DNA of 36,437 nt from Labilithrix sp. Lineage in GTDB: Bacteria; Myxococcota_A; Polyangia; Polyangiales; Polyangiaceae. Shown in pieces: positions 27,242-34,129 of this stretch (positions are counted from its first letter, which is position 1; every line of letters begins with the position of its first letter). The DNA lies in contig JAHBWF010000076.1 of the NCBI GenBank assembly GCA_019637105.1, forward strand, positions 1-36,437, in the 5' to 3' direction. A program made the translations under genes and the position numbers. The notes beneath the pieces are model-generated. The model did no database searches. It was not told the origin of the DNA and saw only the letters and a list, made by a program, of their open reading frames with translations.

Positions 27242-27415
27242 GGCGCGGCCGGGTCCAGCTCGGCGGGACGGAGCCTGCGCGACGGCGCGTGGTGCGCGGC
27301 CCGCGCGAACGCGCCGCGAGGAACGCGACGGCGCGGCCGGGTCCGGCTCCGGCTGAACGGAGACGGACGCGACGGCGCGTGGTACGCGGCCCGCGCGAAC
27401 GCGCCGGCGCACCTC
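27242..27415. repeat. Tandem repeat of about 88 bp x 2 downstream of bioA
   Basis: ggcgcggccgggtcc begins at 27242 and again at 27330, and gacggcgcgtggt at 27281 and 27371. The second unit ends cgcggcccgcgcgaacgcgcc in both (one base differs earlier: tggtgcg versus tggtacg). The two copies fill most of the 250 bp between bioA and the zinc-ribbon gene, and no protein is evident in them. Confidence 0.8.
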
Positions 27416-27470
27416 GGAGTCACCCCGCGACGCGCTCCTCGCGGCGCGGGGCGGGTGCTACGCTTCGAGC

Positions 27471-28220
27471 GTGCAGGGTGGGCCCTCAGCGTTCGGCCAC
27501 GACGGGGCGTCGCAGGCGACGGCCGCGTGCTTCTTCTGCGCGGCGATCGGTCTCCCGGGCAGGACGTGCGCGTCGTGCCTCGTTCGCATCCCCGATCCAT
27601 CGATCGCCCACGTCCCGGTGCGCCCCGAGTGCCCGCGCTGCCGCGCCGCGTTCATGGCGATCGGCATCGACCGCGACGGCTCGGTCCTCCACGGCTGCTC
27701 GAGCTGTCACGGCCTGTTCTTGCCGCCGCGCGCGTGGTGCGCGCTCCTCGCTCGACCGGCGCTCGCCGCCGACGTCGAGCGGCGCCTCCCCGGCAAGGGC
27801 GCTCCGGCCAGCGCGCTCATCGACCTCGTGCCGTGCCCGAGCTGCGCGCGGCAGATGGAGCGCGGCCGCTTCGCCGCGTCCTCGAGCGTCGTGATCGACG
27901 TGTGTCACGATCACGGGGTGTGGCTCGACGCCGGCGAGCTCGGCGCCGTCGTGCGTCACGCCGCCCGCCGCGCCGCGGGCGAGGCCACGAGCGCGGAGCC
28001 CGCCACGGTCATCGTGCGCTACGTCGGCGGAGGCGGCCCGGCGCCCGCGCGACGCACGAGCGGCCTCACGTGGGCGAAGCGCGCCCTCGGCGGGATCGCC
28101 CTCGCGCTGCTGATCGCGCGCGTCCTCTACGTGATGAGCGGGCGAGGCGCGAACATGTCGAACCACGGCCACGACAGCGCCCGCGCCGCCGAGGGCGCGA
28201 GCACCGCGCTCGGCCGCTGA
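27471..28220 (+). CDS. Double zinc-ribbon (TFIIB-type) protein with C-terminal membrane helix
   Basis: The protein has 249 residues from GTG 27471. It has an N-terminal CFFCAAIG...CASC pair, then two copies of the zf-TFIIB-like layout: CPRCRAAFMAI with CSSCHGLFLPPRAW (about 55-90), and CPSCARQMERG with CHDHGVWLDAGELGAV (about 123-165). The pattern 'CPxC..., C..C.G.wld..El' is the bacterial zf-TFIIB domain, which is a metal-binding fold of unknown role. One helix (ALGGIALALLIARVLYVM, about 205-222) anchors it, with a short polar tail after. It faces the cytoplasm if the N-terminal ribbons stay inside. It is convergent with the cupredoxin gene and flanked by repeat arrays on both sides. Function unknown. 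Confidence 0.85.
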   Translation: MQGGPSAFGHDGASQATAACFFCAAIGLPGRTCASCLVRIPDPSIAHVPVRPECPRCRAAFMAIGIDRDGSVLHGCSSCHGLFLPPRAWCALLARPALAADVERRLPGKGAPASALIDLVPCPSCARQMERGRFAASSSVVIDVCHDHGVWLDAGELGAVVRHAARRAAGEATSAEPATVIVRYVGGGGPAPARRTSGLTWAKRALGGIALALLIARVLYVMSGRGANMSNHGHDSARAAEGASTALGR

Positions 28221-28287
28221 GCGCGGTGCTGCGACGCGCTCCGGGCTCGCGTCGACGACGACGAGCGCGAGGCCCGCGGCGTCCGTC

Positions 28288-28575
28288 GATGACGACCGAG
28301 TTCGCGTACGTCCTCATCCCGCACGGAACGTGAGCTTGCGCTCCTCGATCCTGCGCAGGCATGGGAGCCCGCGCTCTTCGTCGGCGCGCCGACGCGTCCA
28401 TCGATGACGACCGAGTTCGCGTACGTCCTCATCCCGCACGGAACGTGAGCTTGCGCTCCTCGATCCTGCGGAGGCATGGGAGCCCGCGCTCTTCGTCGGC
28501 GCGCTGAAGCGTCAGTTGATGACGACCGAGCTCTTGTACATCCCCATCCCGCACTGAAACGTGAGCTTGCGCTCC
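28288..28575 (-). repeat. Three 115-bp tandem copies of the cupredoxin gene 3' end
   Basis: gatgacgaccgag recurs at 28288, 28403 and 28518, an exact 115-bp period. The copies at 28288 and 28403 differ at only about six positions. The third is the true gene end, reading back through the coding sequence to about 28575. On the minus strand the extra copies still read RKLTF and then lose one base, so the Cys-Gly-Met-Gly-Met motif is destroyed. They are 3'-end fragments, not genes. Confidence 0.88.
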
Positions 28576-28874
28576 TTGTCGGTCGGGACGTCGATCGTCA
28601 CGGCGATCCCCTTCGGGAGGTCCTTCTTGACGTCGAGCTCCGGGAAGACGACCTCGGTCGCGCAGGTCTCGTCGGTGGTCCGCGTGAAGACGAGGCTCGC
28701 CGCCTCGCCCTTCTTGAACGACACCGAGCTCGGCTTGAAGCCGTTCTCGTCGGCGGTGACCTTCACGGCGCCCGGCGGCGCCGCCGCCGCGACCTCTCCC
28801 GCGGCCTTGTCCTTGCACCCCGCGGCGAGCCCGACGAGGACGATCGACAGCGCAAGCTTGTGCCCGAAGGTCAT
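28512..28874 (-). CDS. Cupredoxin-domain lipoprotein
   Basis: The protein has 120 residues. The signal SIVLVGLAAGC gives lipidated Cys20. The mature part is a single cupredoxin-like domain: VKVTADENGFKPSSVSFKKG, then LVFTRTTDETCATEVVFPEL and ERKLTFQCGMGMYKSSVVIN at the C-terminus. The 'TCATEVVFPEL ... CGMGM' pairing is the EfeO/plastocyanin-like copper or iron-transfer type, in which Cys and Met replace the usual His ligands. It probably binds copper or takes part in metal transfer on the periplasmic side. Start ATG 28874 is just upstream of the signal peptide. The tandem copies of its 3' end lie after the stop, and gpsA lies upstream on the same strand with another array between them. Confidence 0.9.
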   Translation of the reverse strand: MTFGHKLALSIVLVGLAAGCKDKAAGEVAAAAPPGAVKVTADENGFKPSSVSFKKGEAASLVFTRTTDETCATEVVFPELDVKKDLPKGIAVTIDVPTDKERKLTFQCGMGMYKSSVVIN

Positions 28875-28902
28875 GCCTCGGATGTTACACGCAACGACGC
28901 GC

Positions 28903-29051
28903 TTGGACAGCGCACTTCGAGCGACGCGGCGGCGCGTCAAGGTCGACAGCGCGAGCGACGCCAGCGGCGCCGCGTCAGGTCGACAGCGCGAGCGACGCCA
29001 ACGGCGGCGCGTCAGGTCGACAGCGCGAGCGACGCGAGCGTCGGCGCGACC
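28903..29051 (-). repeat. 37-bp tandem repeat of the gpsA 3' end
   Basis: ggtcgacagcgcgagcgacg begins at 28941, 28978 and 29015, an exact 37-bp period. The copy at 29015 is the end of gpsA. A more worn fourth copy (ggacagcgc then gagcgacg) lies at about 28904-28928, 39 bp away. On the minus strand each perfect copy repeats the final SLALST codons. Units differ at a few bases in the second half. Confidence 0.88.
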
Positions 29052-30013
29052 TCGGCGCCCTCCCAGATGACGCGGTGGAGCGCCGCGAGGAACGGCAGCT
29101 CGCCCACGCCGCGCTCCTTCGCCCAGCGCCACGCCGACGCGATCGCCGGATAGCCCTCGGTGAGCTCGCCGGTCGCGAGCATCTCGGCGGCCACGGTCTT
29201 CGCAGGCTTCCCTCGCCCGACCCGCTCGCCGAACGCGCGGTTCCGACCGGCCGCCGCCGTGACGTGCAGATCGCCGACGCCCGCGGGACCGTACGCGCTC
29301 TCGACGCGCCCGCCTCCCGCGACGACGAGCTTCGCCATCTCGACGATCGCCTGCTGGAAGCACGCGGCGCGGGCGTTGTGGCAGTCCGCGCCGAGGCGGC
29401 CGTCCCACAGCCCGAGCCCCGTCGCGTACGCGTTCTTCATCGCGGAGGCGATCTCGGCGCCGGCGATGTCGTCGGTGACGGAGACCCGCAGGTGAGCGCC
29501 GCCCATCGCCGCGGCGCACGCGCGCGCGCTCGCGACGTCGGCGGACGCGAAGAGCATCCAGGTGAGCACGCCGCGCGCGACCTCGACCGCCTTCGCCGGT
29601 CCGGCCGCGTGGACGAACCCGAGGGGCCGTCCCACGACCTCCGCGGCGATCACGTCCAGGCGCTCCATCTTCCCGCTCTTGTCGGGGAGGAAGCCCTTCG
29701 TGACGCTGAGGATCGGGACGTCGGGGAGGAGCGCGGCGGCCTTCGTCAGCACCGGCACGAGCCCGTCGGAGCTGACGGCGTGGACCACGAGCTCGGCGCC
29801 CTCGAGCGCCTCGGCCAATTTGTCCGCGCGCAGCGGCGCGACGCGCGCGGCGAGCTTCTTCTTCAGCCGCGGGTGCTCCTTGCCCTGCTCGAGCGGCTCG
29901 ACGAGCGCGTCGTCCAGCCACGTCCCCCAGAGGCGGACGTCGTGCCCGCGCATCGCCGCGACCTCGGCCATCGCGCTTCCCATGTATCCTGCACCGAGCA
30001 CCGTGACACGCAT
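29012..30013 (-). CDS. gpsA: NAD(P)-dependent glycerol-3-phosphate dehydrogenase
   Basis: This enzyme makes sn-glycerol 3-phosphate from dihydroxyacetone phosphate for phospholipid synthesis; it is cytoplasmic. The protein has 333 residues with N-terminal Rossmann motif VLGAGYMGSAMAEVA, LSVTKGFLPD, and GFVHAAGPAKAVEVARG in place of the common 'GPSFA' block. The substrate-domain signature EIASAMKNAYATGLGLWDG contains the catalytic Lys, and YGPAGVGDLHVTAAAGRNRAFG the downstream signature. WGTWLDDAL follows the second strand. Some motifs are divergent from textbook GpsA, so a related 2-hydroxyacid or G3P dehydrogenase is a weak alternative. GGAAGG-like sequence precedes ATG 30013. A palindromic repeat copy lies about 32 bp upstream of the start. 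Confidence 0.9.
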   Translation of the reverse strand: MRVTVLGAGYMGSAMAEVAAMRGHDVRLWGTWLDDALVEPLEQGKEHPRLKKKLAARVAPLRADKLAEALEGAELVVHAVSSDGLVPVLTKAAALLPDVPILSVTKGFLPDKSGKMERLDVIAAEVVGRPLGFVHAAGPAKAVEVARGVLTWMLFASADVASARACAAAMGGAHLRVSVTDDIAGAEIASAMKNAYATGLGLWDGRLGADCHNARAACFQQAIVEMAKLVVAGGGRVESAYGPAGVGDLHVTAAAGRNRAFGERVGRGKPAKTVAAEMLATGELTEGYPAIASAWRWAKERGVGELPFLAALHRVIWEGAEVAPTLASLALST

Positions 30014-30044
30014 CGCTTCCGCCTTCCTCTCTCGCGCGCCACTC

Positions 30045-30086
30045 TAGTACCTCGCCCCGTCGATTTCGATGGGTCCAGGTACGACC
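30045..30086. repeat. Palindromic dispersed repeat, copy 2
   Basis: Matches 2326-2367 at 38 of 42 positions, including the central cgatttcga. Two of the changes make its arms imperfect (gtacctcgcccc 30047-30058 versus gggtccaggtac 30071-30082). It is 32 bp upstream of gpsA, with TAGAGT (a possible -10, minus strand) at its edge. Similarity continues weakly for about 30 bp on the far side. Confidence 0.8.
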
Positions 30087-30242
30087 TGAGAAGGAAGCGC
30101 CCGAATCCCGGCGTGCGACGACGGGAGGCTCGGCCTTCGTCGCGGCGTCGAGATCGGCCCCGGCCCCTCACGTGTCGCGGGACCGGAGCGAACCGGTCGA
30201 GCTCACCGAGCCGTCTCCTCCTCGCGCCCCGCGAGGAGTCGA

Positions 30243-30410
30243 ACGCAAGACGAGCGACGACGCGAGGACGCGCAGCGAGCACGCAACGACGAGTCACGGC
30301 ACGAGGCCGCGCAGCGAACACGCAACGACGAGCGACGGCGCAACGGACACGCAACGACGAGCGACGGCACAACGAAACGCAACGACGAGCGACGACGCGA
30401 GGACGCGCAG
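30243..30410. repeat. Array of CAACGACGAG-type repeats, left of the IS element
   Basis: Five copies of a core close to acgcaacgacgagcgacg lie at 30243, 30281, 30320, 30349 and 30377 with spacings of 28-39 bp, joined by related sequence such as gaggacgcgcag. The array continues on the right of the inserted IS. No protein is encoded. The stretch 30087-30242 before it has no gene that I can see. Confidence 0.85.
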
Positions 30411-30470
30411 TGAAGATCCCCCGCTTTCGTGGACACCCCGAATGGCGCGAAGATGCGCGAGGAGTGTTCG

Positions 30471-30767
30471 ATGGGAAAGCGGAAACGAAGGTCGTTCACG
30501 CCTGAGTTCAAGGCCGAGGCCGTGCGGCTCTGCCAGGTCGGCGATCGGACGGTTGGGCAGATCGCGAAGGATCTCGATCTGACGGAGACCGCCCTGCGTG
30601 AGTGGGTGAAGCGAGCGAAGGTCGATGCCGGTGAAGGGCCAGCAGGTGCGCTGACGACGGCCGAGCGTGAGGAGCTGACGAGACTACGCCGCGAGAACAA
30701 GCGGCTGCAGATGGAGCGTGAGATTCTAAAAAAAGCGGCGGCCTTCTTCGCGAAGGAGACGACGTGA
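30471..30767 (+). CDS. IS3-family transposase OrfA
   Basis: The 98-residue upstream protein of the IS. MGKRKRRSFTPEFKAEAVRL and VGQIAKDLDLTETALREWVK form the helix-turn-helix that binds the IS ends. LTRLRRENKRLQMEREILKK is the leucine-zipper helix used for multimerisation. GAGGAG lies 6 nt before the ATG. It ends just after the A7 run, and its stop overlaps a GTG of OrfB. Expressed alone it acts as a regulator; by -1 frameshifting its N-terminus is joined to OrfB to make the transposase. Confidence 0.95.
   Translation: MGKRKRRSFTPEFKAEAVRLCQVGDRTVGQIAKDLDLTETALREWVKRAKVDAGEGPAGALTTAEREELTRLRRENKRLQMEREILKKAAAFFAKETT
30728..30735 (+). promoter_or_regulatory. Programmed -1 frameshift site (A AAA AAA G)
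   Basis: A run of seven A starts at 30728, aligned as A-AAA-AAA in the OrfA frame. Moving one base back enters the OrfB frame, which is open from there to GTG 30764. This is the standard way IS3 elements produce OrfAB. Confidence 0.85.
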
Positions 30768-31639
30768 AGTTTGCGTTCATCCGCGTGGAGAAGGCGCAGT
30801 TCCCCGTCGCCGTGCTCTGCGACGTTCTCGGTGTCTCGCGGAGCGGGTTCTACGCGTCGTCCAGGCGTGGACCGGCCGCGAGGACGATCACCGACGCCGT
30901 ACTGGCGCTCGAGATCCGAATCATCCACAAGCGACTTCGAGGCATCTACGGAAGTCCTCGCATGCACCGGGAGCTGCGCGCGAAGGGCTATCGGGTTGGC
31001 CGGAAGCGCGTCGAACGACTGATGCGGGAGCAGGGCCTCCAAGGTCGGCTGAAACGCAGGTTCCGTCGAACGACCGACTCGAACCACGATCAGCCCATCG
31101 CGCCGAACATCCTCGGGCGCGACTTCGCTGCAAACGCTCCGAACGAGGCATGGGTTACCGACGTGACGTACGTGGCAACCGACGAAGGATGGCTCTACCT
31201 CGCGGTGATCCTCGACTTGTTCTCGCGCCGCGTCGTCGGCTGGGCGACGAGCGCGACGAACGACCGCGTGCTCGCGCTGACAGCGCTTGGGGTGGCCGTC
31301 CAGCAGCGTCGCCCCGCGTCCGGCCTCGTTCACCACTCCGATCGCGGGAGCCCGTATGCCAGCGACGACTACCGGGAAGCCCTTCGCGCCCAAGGCCTCG
31401 TGCCGAGCATGAGCCGCAGGGGGGACTGCTACGACAATGCCGTCGCCGAGAGCTTCTTCGCGACTCTCCGCGCAGAGCATCTCGACCATGAGCGTTTCTC
31501 CACCCGCGCAGCCGCTGTCGCTTCGCTGACCGAGTACATCGACGGCTTCTACAACACCGTTCGCCGACACTCGTATCTCGGCTACGTCAGCCCGATCGAA
31601 TTTGAATTGAAGAGACTCACGGTACGAGAAGCTGCATAG
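30764..31639 (+). CDS. IS3-family transposase OrfB (DDE integrase domain)
   Basis: The 291-residue catalytic part of the transposase. The N-terminal HTH_21-like region (LRGIYGSPRMHRELRAKGYR, VGRKRVERLMREQGLQGR) precedes an rve integrase core with Asp133 in AWVTDVTYVATDEGWLYLA, Asp193 in LVHHSDRGSPYAS and Glu229 in CYDNAVAESFF. The last two are 35 residues apart, the DD(35)E spacing of the IS3 family. The end YIDGFYNTVRRHSYLGYVSP is the usual C-terminal signature. GTG 30764 overlaps the OrfA stop, but the active protein is probably the frameshift fusion. All catalytic residues are present, so the element can probably move. Confidence 0.96.
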   Translation: MKFAFIRVEKAQFPVAVLCDVLGVSRSGFYASSRRGPAARTITDAVLALEIRIIHKRLRGIYGSPRMHRELRAKGYRVGRKRVERLMREQGLQGRLKRRFRRTTDSNHDQPIAPNILGRDFAANAPNEAWVTDVTYVATDEGWLYLAVILDLFSRRVVGWATSATNDRVLALTALGVAVQQRRPASGLVHHSDRGSPYASDDYREALRAQGLVPSMSRRGDCYDNAVAESFFATLRAEHLDHERFSTRAAAVASLTEYIDGFYNTVRRHSYLGYVSPIEFELKRLTVREAA

Positions 31640-31667
31640 TCAACCTGTCCATCGAAGCGGGGGAGCT

Positions 31668-31890
31668 TCACAGCGAACACGCAACGACGAGCGACGGCGC
31701 AACGGACACACAACGACGAGCGACGACGCGACGCGGGCGGTGCGCCGAACGCGCAAGACGAGTCACGACGCAAGACCGCGCAACGGACACGCAACGACGA
31801 GCGACGACGCGAGGACGCGCAGCGAACACGCAACGACGAGCGACGGCGCAACGGACACACAACGACGAGCGACGGCGCGAGGCGGCGCAG
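31668..31890. repeat. Array of CAACGACGAG-type repeats, right of the IS element
   Basis: Six more core copies lie at about 31679, 31709, 31750, 31789, 31828 and 31858, in a higher-order unit with gaggacgcgcagcgaacac. The intact gaggacgcgcagcgaacac at 31811-31829 shows what the IS target looked like. Units vary (acgcaac or acacaac). The rest up to 31992 (102 bp) shows no gene. Confidence 0.85.
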
Positions 31891-31992
31891 CGGCGACGCG
31901 AAGAGGAAGAGCGCGACCGCCGAAGGCGAAGGTCGCGCGGCGGCGCGGCGCGACGAGCTCGGACCTGACGCGGGAGGAGCGGCGCCGAGGCC

Positions 31993-32340
31993 TCAGATCC
32001 GACCGCGGTAGGGCGTCGACCGGGCCGCACGCGCCGCGCGCGCGAGGATCTTGAGCTCGGCGAGCGCGTTCCCCGAGACCCGCGCGACCGCGGACGCGAC
32101 CGCCGCCGTGAGCGCGTCGACGACCGACGGGACCTCGGTCACCCGCGCGTGGAGGTCCGGCTCGAGCCAGAGCACCACGAGGTGCCCGTGCACCATCCCC
32201 ATCGTGCCCGTCCACGCGAGGACGTTCGGCTCCACCTCGGTGACGCCGTGCTCCAGCGCCTCGCGGGCGAGCGGCGACGCAAGCGGCCCGAGCCGGCCGA
32301 GCGCGAGGAGCCGGAGGCCTTCGTCCTCACCACGGCGCAC
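31993..32340 (-). CDS. Unknown protein, N-terminus possibly frameshifted
   Basis: The protein has 115 residues from GTG 32340, with no signal or membrane helix. It reads LRLLALGRLGPLASPLAREA, then VTEVEPNVLAWTGTMGMVHG, HLVVLWLEPDLHARVTEVPS and ALTAAVASAVARVSGNALAE, which has the even composition of a real soluble protein. No family is recognised. The bases just upstream, in another frame, read VKTVVVVSRPDAARAPW and then stop at TGA, and look like a natural start of the same protein. A frame change at about 32330 may therefore have removed roughly 15 residues. It lies between the IS-bearing array and a 26-bp repeat array. The role is unknown. Confidence 0.6.
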   Translation of the reverse strand: MRRGEDEGLRLLALGRLGPLASPLAREALEHGVTEVEPNVLAWTGTMGMVHGHLVVLWLEPDLHARVTEVPSVVDALTAAVASAVARVSGNALAELKILARAARAARSTPYRGRI

Positions 32341-32454
32341 GGGCTGCGTCCGGTCTCGAGACGACGACCACGGTCTTCACGGGTTCGACCGTACTCCAGG
32401 TGATGCCGGCGAGCGAGCGCCTGCGTCCTGCGCGCCGAACGGCGGCGCGCCCCG

Positions 32455-32619
32455 GCGCGGCCCATCCGCCGAACGCCGGCGCGGCGAATCCAGCCGAACG
32501 CCGGTGCAGCATAGCGCGGCGATGCGCCGAACGCCGATGCAGCGCGGCGAATCCAGCCGAACGCCGGGCGCGGCGAATCCAGCCGAACGCCGGGCGCGGC
32601 GAATCCAGCCGAACGCCGG
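32455..32619 (-). repeat. Tandem array of 26-bp units after the slipin gene
   Basis: Six units of the type gcgcggcgaatccagccg... start at 32455, 32479, 32514, 32542, 32568 and 32594. The last three are spaced exactly 26 bp and are nearly identical; the others carry a different middle (cccatccgccg or gatgcgccg). The array ends 4 bp from the stop codon of the slipin gene, outside it. The remaining 115 bp to 32340 are featureless. Confidence 0.85.
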
Positions 32620-32623
32620 CGGC

Positions 32624-33487
32624 TCAGCGACGCATCGCCCGCGCGGCCTCGGGCGCGGGCGCGAGCTCCTCGCCCTCCTCGCGCTCGTCGGCGACGCGCA
32701 CGCTCCCGCCGAGCGCCGCCGCGACGGCGGCCGCCTGGGTCTCGCTCGCCCCCTGGGGCTTGGCGAGGTCGAAGATCACCTTGCTGGTCCCGTGCGAGAG
32801 GTTCTGCAGCGCCTCGAGCCGGCGGAGCTCCATCGCGCCGGGCGACTGGTGCAGGATGCGCGCGGCCTCGGCGAAGTTCTTCGCGCTCTCGAGGTCCGCC
32901 TGGCTCTTGATGACGACGTACTGGCGGTCGCGCTCCGCGATCGCCTTCTTCGCGATGACCTCCTGCATCTGCTGCGGGAGCTGGATGTCCTGGAGCGCGA
33001 TGAGCTCCACGTGGAGCCCCCACTGCGCGACGAACTGCTCGACGGCGGCGCGGACCTTGGCGGCGATCTCGTCGCGGTGCGCCAACAGCTCGTCGAGGCT
33101 CGTCTCGCCGACCACGTCACGCAAGACGACCTTGGCGCGGTCGCGCACCGCGTGCTCGTAGTCCTGGACGTTGAGCGTCGCCTTCTCGGCGTCGACGACC
33201 TTGTAGTAGATGACCGCGTCGATCCACGCCGTGACGTTGTCCGCCGTGATGACCGCCTGCTGCGGCAAGTCCCGGTTTCGCACGCGCATGTCGACGCGCA
33301 CCATCCGCTGCATGCCGGGGAGGACGAAGTTCAGGCCGGGCCCGGCGCGCCCCGCGAACTTGCCGAGCGTGAACTTCAGCGCGGTCTCCCACTGGTTCAC
33401 CTGACGGAGGCCGCTGAAGGCGACGACGACCGCGCCGAACGCCGCGACAGCGAGCCCGAGGAAGCTTGCCGGATCCATGGATCGCAT
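32624..33487 (-). CDS. Slipin / SPFH (band 7) family membrane protein
   Basis: The protein has 287 residues. One N-terminal hydrophobic segment (ASFLGLAVAAFGAVVVAFSG, about 7-26) anchors it. The SPFH domain follows: ETALKFTLGKFAGRAGPGLN, FVLPGMQRMVRVDMRVRNRD, LPQQAVITADNVTAWIDAVI and YYKVVDAEKATLNVQDYEHA, with the conserved ALRDVVGETSLDELL-like region (VLRDVVGETSLDELLAHRDE). A helical coil (about 195-245) then reaches a Pro/Glu-rich tail. Such stomatin/slipin proteins form oligomeric membrane microdomains and often pair with an NfeD protease partner, which is not seen here. The start ATG 33487 is chosen because GGAGG lies 6 nt upstream; a more upstream start adds only basic residues, and ATG 33478 is a possible alternative. 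Confidence 0.93.
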   Translation of the reverse strand: MRSMDPASFLGLAVAAFGAVVVAFSGLRQVNQWETALKFTLGKFAGRAGPGLNFVLPGMQRMVRVDMRVRNRDLPQQAVITADNVTAWIDAVIYYKVVDAEKATLNVQDYEHAVRDRAKVVLRDVVGETSLDELLAHRDEIAAKVRAAVEQFVAQWGLHVELIALQDIQLPQQMQEVIAKKAIAERDRQYVVIKSQADLESAKNFAEAARILHQSPGAMELRRLEALQNLSHGTSKVIFDLAKPQGASETQAAAVAAALGGSVRVADEREEGEELAPAPEAARAMRR

Positions 33488-33493
33488 CGTAAG

Positions 33494-33498
33494 CCTCC
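33494..33498 (-). promoter_or_regulatory. Ribosome binding site GGAGG for the slipin gene
   Basis: GGAGG on the minus strand, 6 nt upstream of ATG 33487. It favours MRSMDPASF over the internal MDPASF and over an 11-residue longer start. Confidence 0.65.
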
Positions 33499-33555
33499 GC
33501 CGAGGCGGCGCCACGAACAAACCTCGACCGCGGGCGGCTCGGCGCGCGCAGCGCG

Positions 33556-34059
33556 CTACGCGCCGTCGCGCTCGCTCGGGAAGCTCACGCGGAGGATCGC
33601 GCCGTCCCAGGTCGCCGAGCGCTTGGCGCGGTCGACGTAGATCCCCGCCGACGCCGACAGGACGCCGGTGCCGACGCCGAAGACGAGCCCCATGCTCCCG
33701 CTGCGATGGCTCATGAGCGCCGCGAGCACGACGCCGATCGCGCAGCCGAGCGCGAGCAGCCCGAGCGTCGCGAGGAGGCCCTTCGTCTTGAACGCCCGGG
33801 CGGCCGCCGGATCGCGCTCACCGCACGACGGACAGGGGACGATCGCGAGGACGACGTCGGCGTCCTCGCTCGCGCGCGCCGTCGCCTCGTCGACGGCGCG
33901 CCGCCGCGCGCCGTCCCCGTCGAGGAAGTAGGGGCTGTTGCCCGTGCCCTCCCCGATGCCCGTCACGCGGACCGGGCTCGAGTAGCCGCAGCCCTTGCAG
34001 CAGAACGTCCGCTCGACCTCGGCGGACCGAACCGCGGTGTGCTTCCTCCCGACGTACAT
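33556..34059 (-). CDS. Zinc-ribbon membrane protein, unknown function
   Basis: The protein has 167 residues. Two Cys pairs form a split zinc ribbon: Cys21 and Cys24 in FCCKGCGYSSP, and Cys76 and Cys79 in IVPCPSCGERD. Between them is an acidic helical stretch (VDEATARASEDADVVLA). Two hydrophobic helices follow (GLLATLGLLALGCAIGVVLA about 94-113; GSMGLVFGVGTGVLSASAGI about 121-140) separated by SHRS, then a short basic tail. The ribbon would be cytoplasmic. ATG 34059 directly follows GGAGGG with almost no spacing, so the start is uncertain by a few residues. It is 68 bp upstream of the slipin gene on the same strand and might be co-transcribed with it. I know no named family; similar small proteins occur in myxobacteria. 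Confidence 0.75.
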   Translation of the reverse strand: MYVGRKHTAVRSAEVERTFCCKGCGYSSPVRVTGIGEGTGNSPYFLDGDGARRRAVDEATARASEDADVVLAIVPCPSCGERDPAAARAFKTKGLLATLGLLALGCAIGVVLAALMSHRSGSMGLVFGVGTGVLSASAGIYVDRAKRSATWDGAILRVSFPSERDGA

Positions 34060-34129
34060 CCCTCCAGCGTACGCCGGCCGGCGCTGGACGGGGCTCCCGT
34101 CGAGCCGACGACGGGGGCCAGCTCGTAGG

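Larger units (their letters stand above)
30411..31670 (+). mobile_element. Complete IS3-family insertion sequence (1260 bp)
   Basis: The ends are imperfect inverted repeats: left tgaagatcccccgctt... from 30411 and right, read inward, tgaagctcccccgctt... from 31670, both continuing to tggaca. A 3-bp duplication, cag, flanks the element: gcg-cag before it and cag-cga after. It holds orfA and orfB with an A7 slippery run between them, as usual for IS3. Coding bias and base composition are less GC-extreme than the neighbours. Intact ends, target duplication and open genes suggest recent activity. The IS sits in a repeat array and breaks no gene. Confidence 0.93.

Noticed and set aside
28127-28477. 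A minus-strand ORF through the cupredoxin 3'-end copies.
   Set aside because: It is read from duplicated and frameshifted gene ends and has no start or fold of its own.
30243-31890. CRISPR-like array.
   Set aside because: The repeats vary, the intervening sequences are themselves repeats of one another, spacings alternate, and no cas gene is present.
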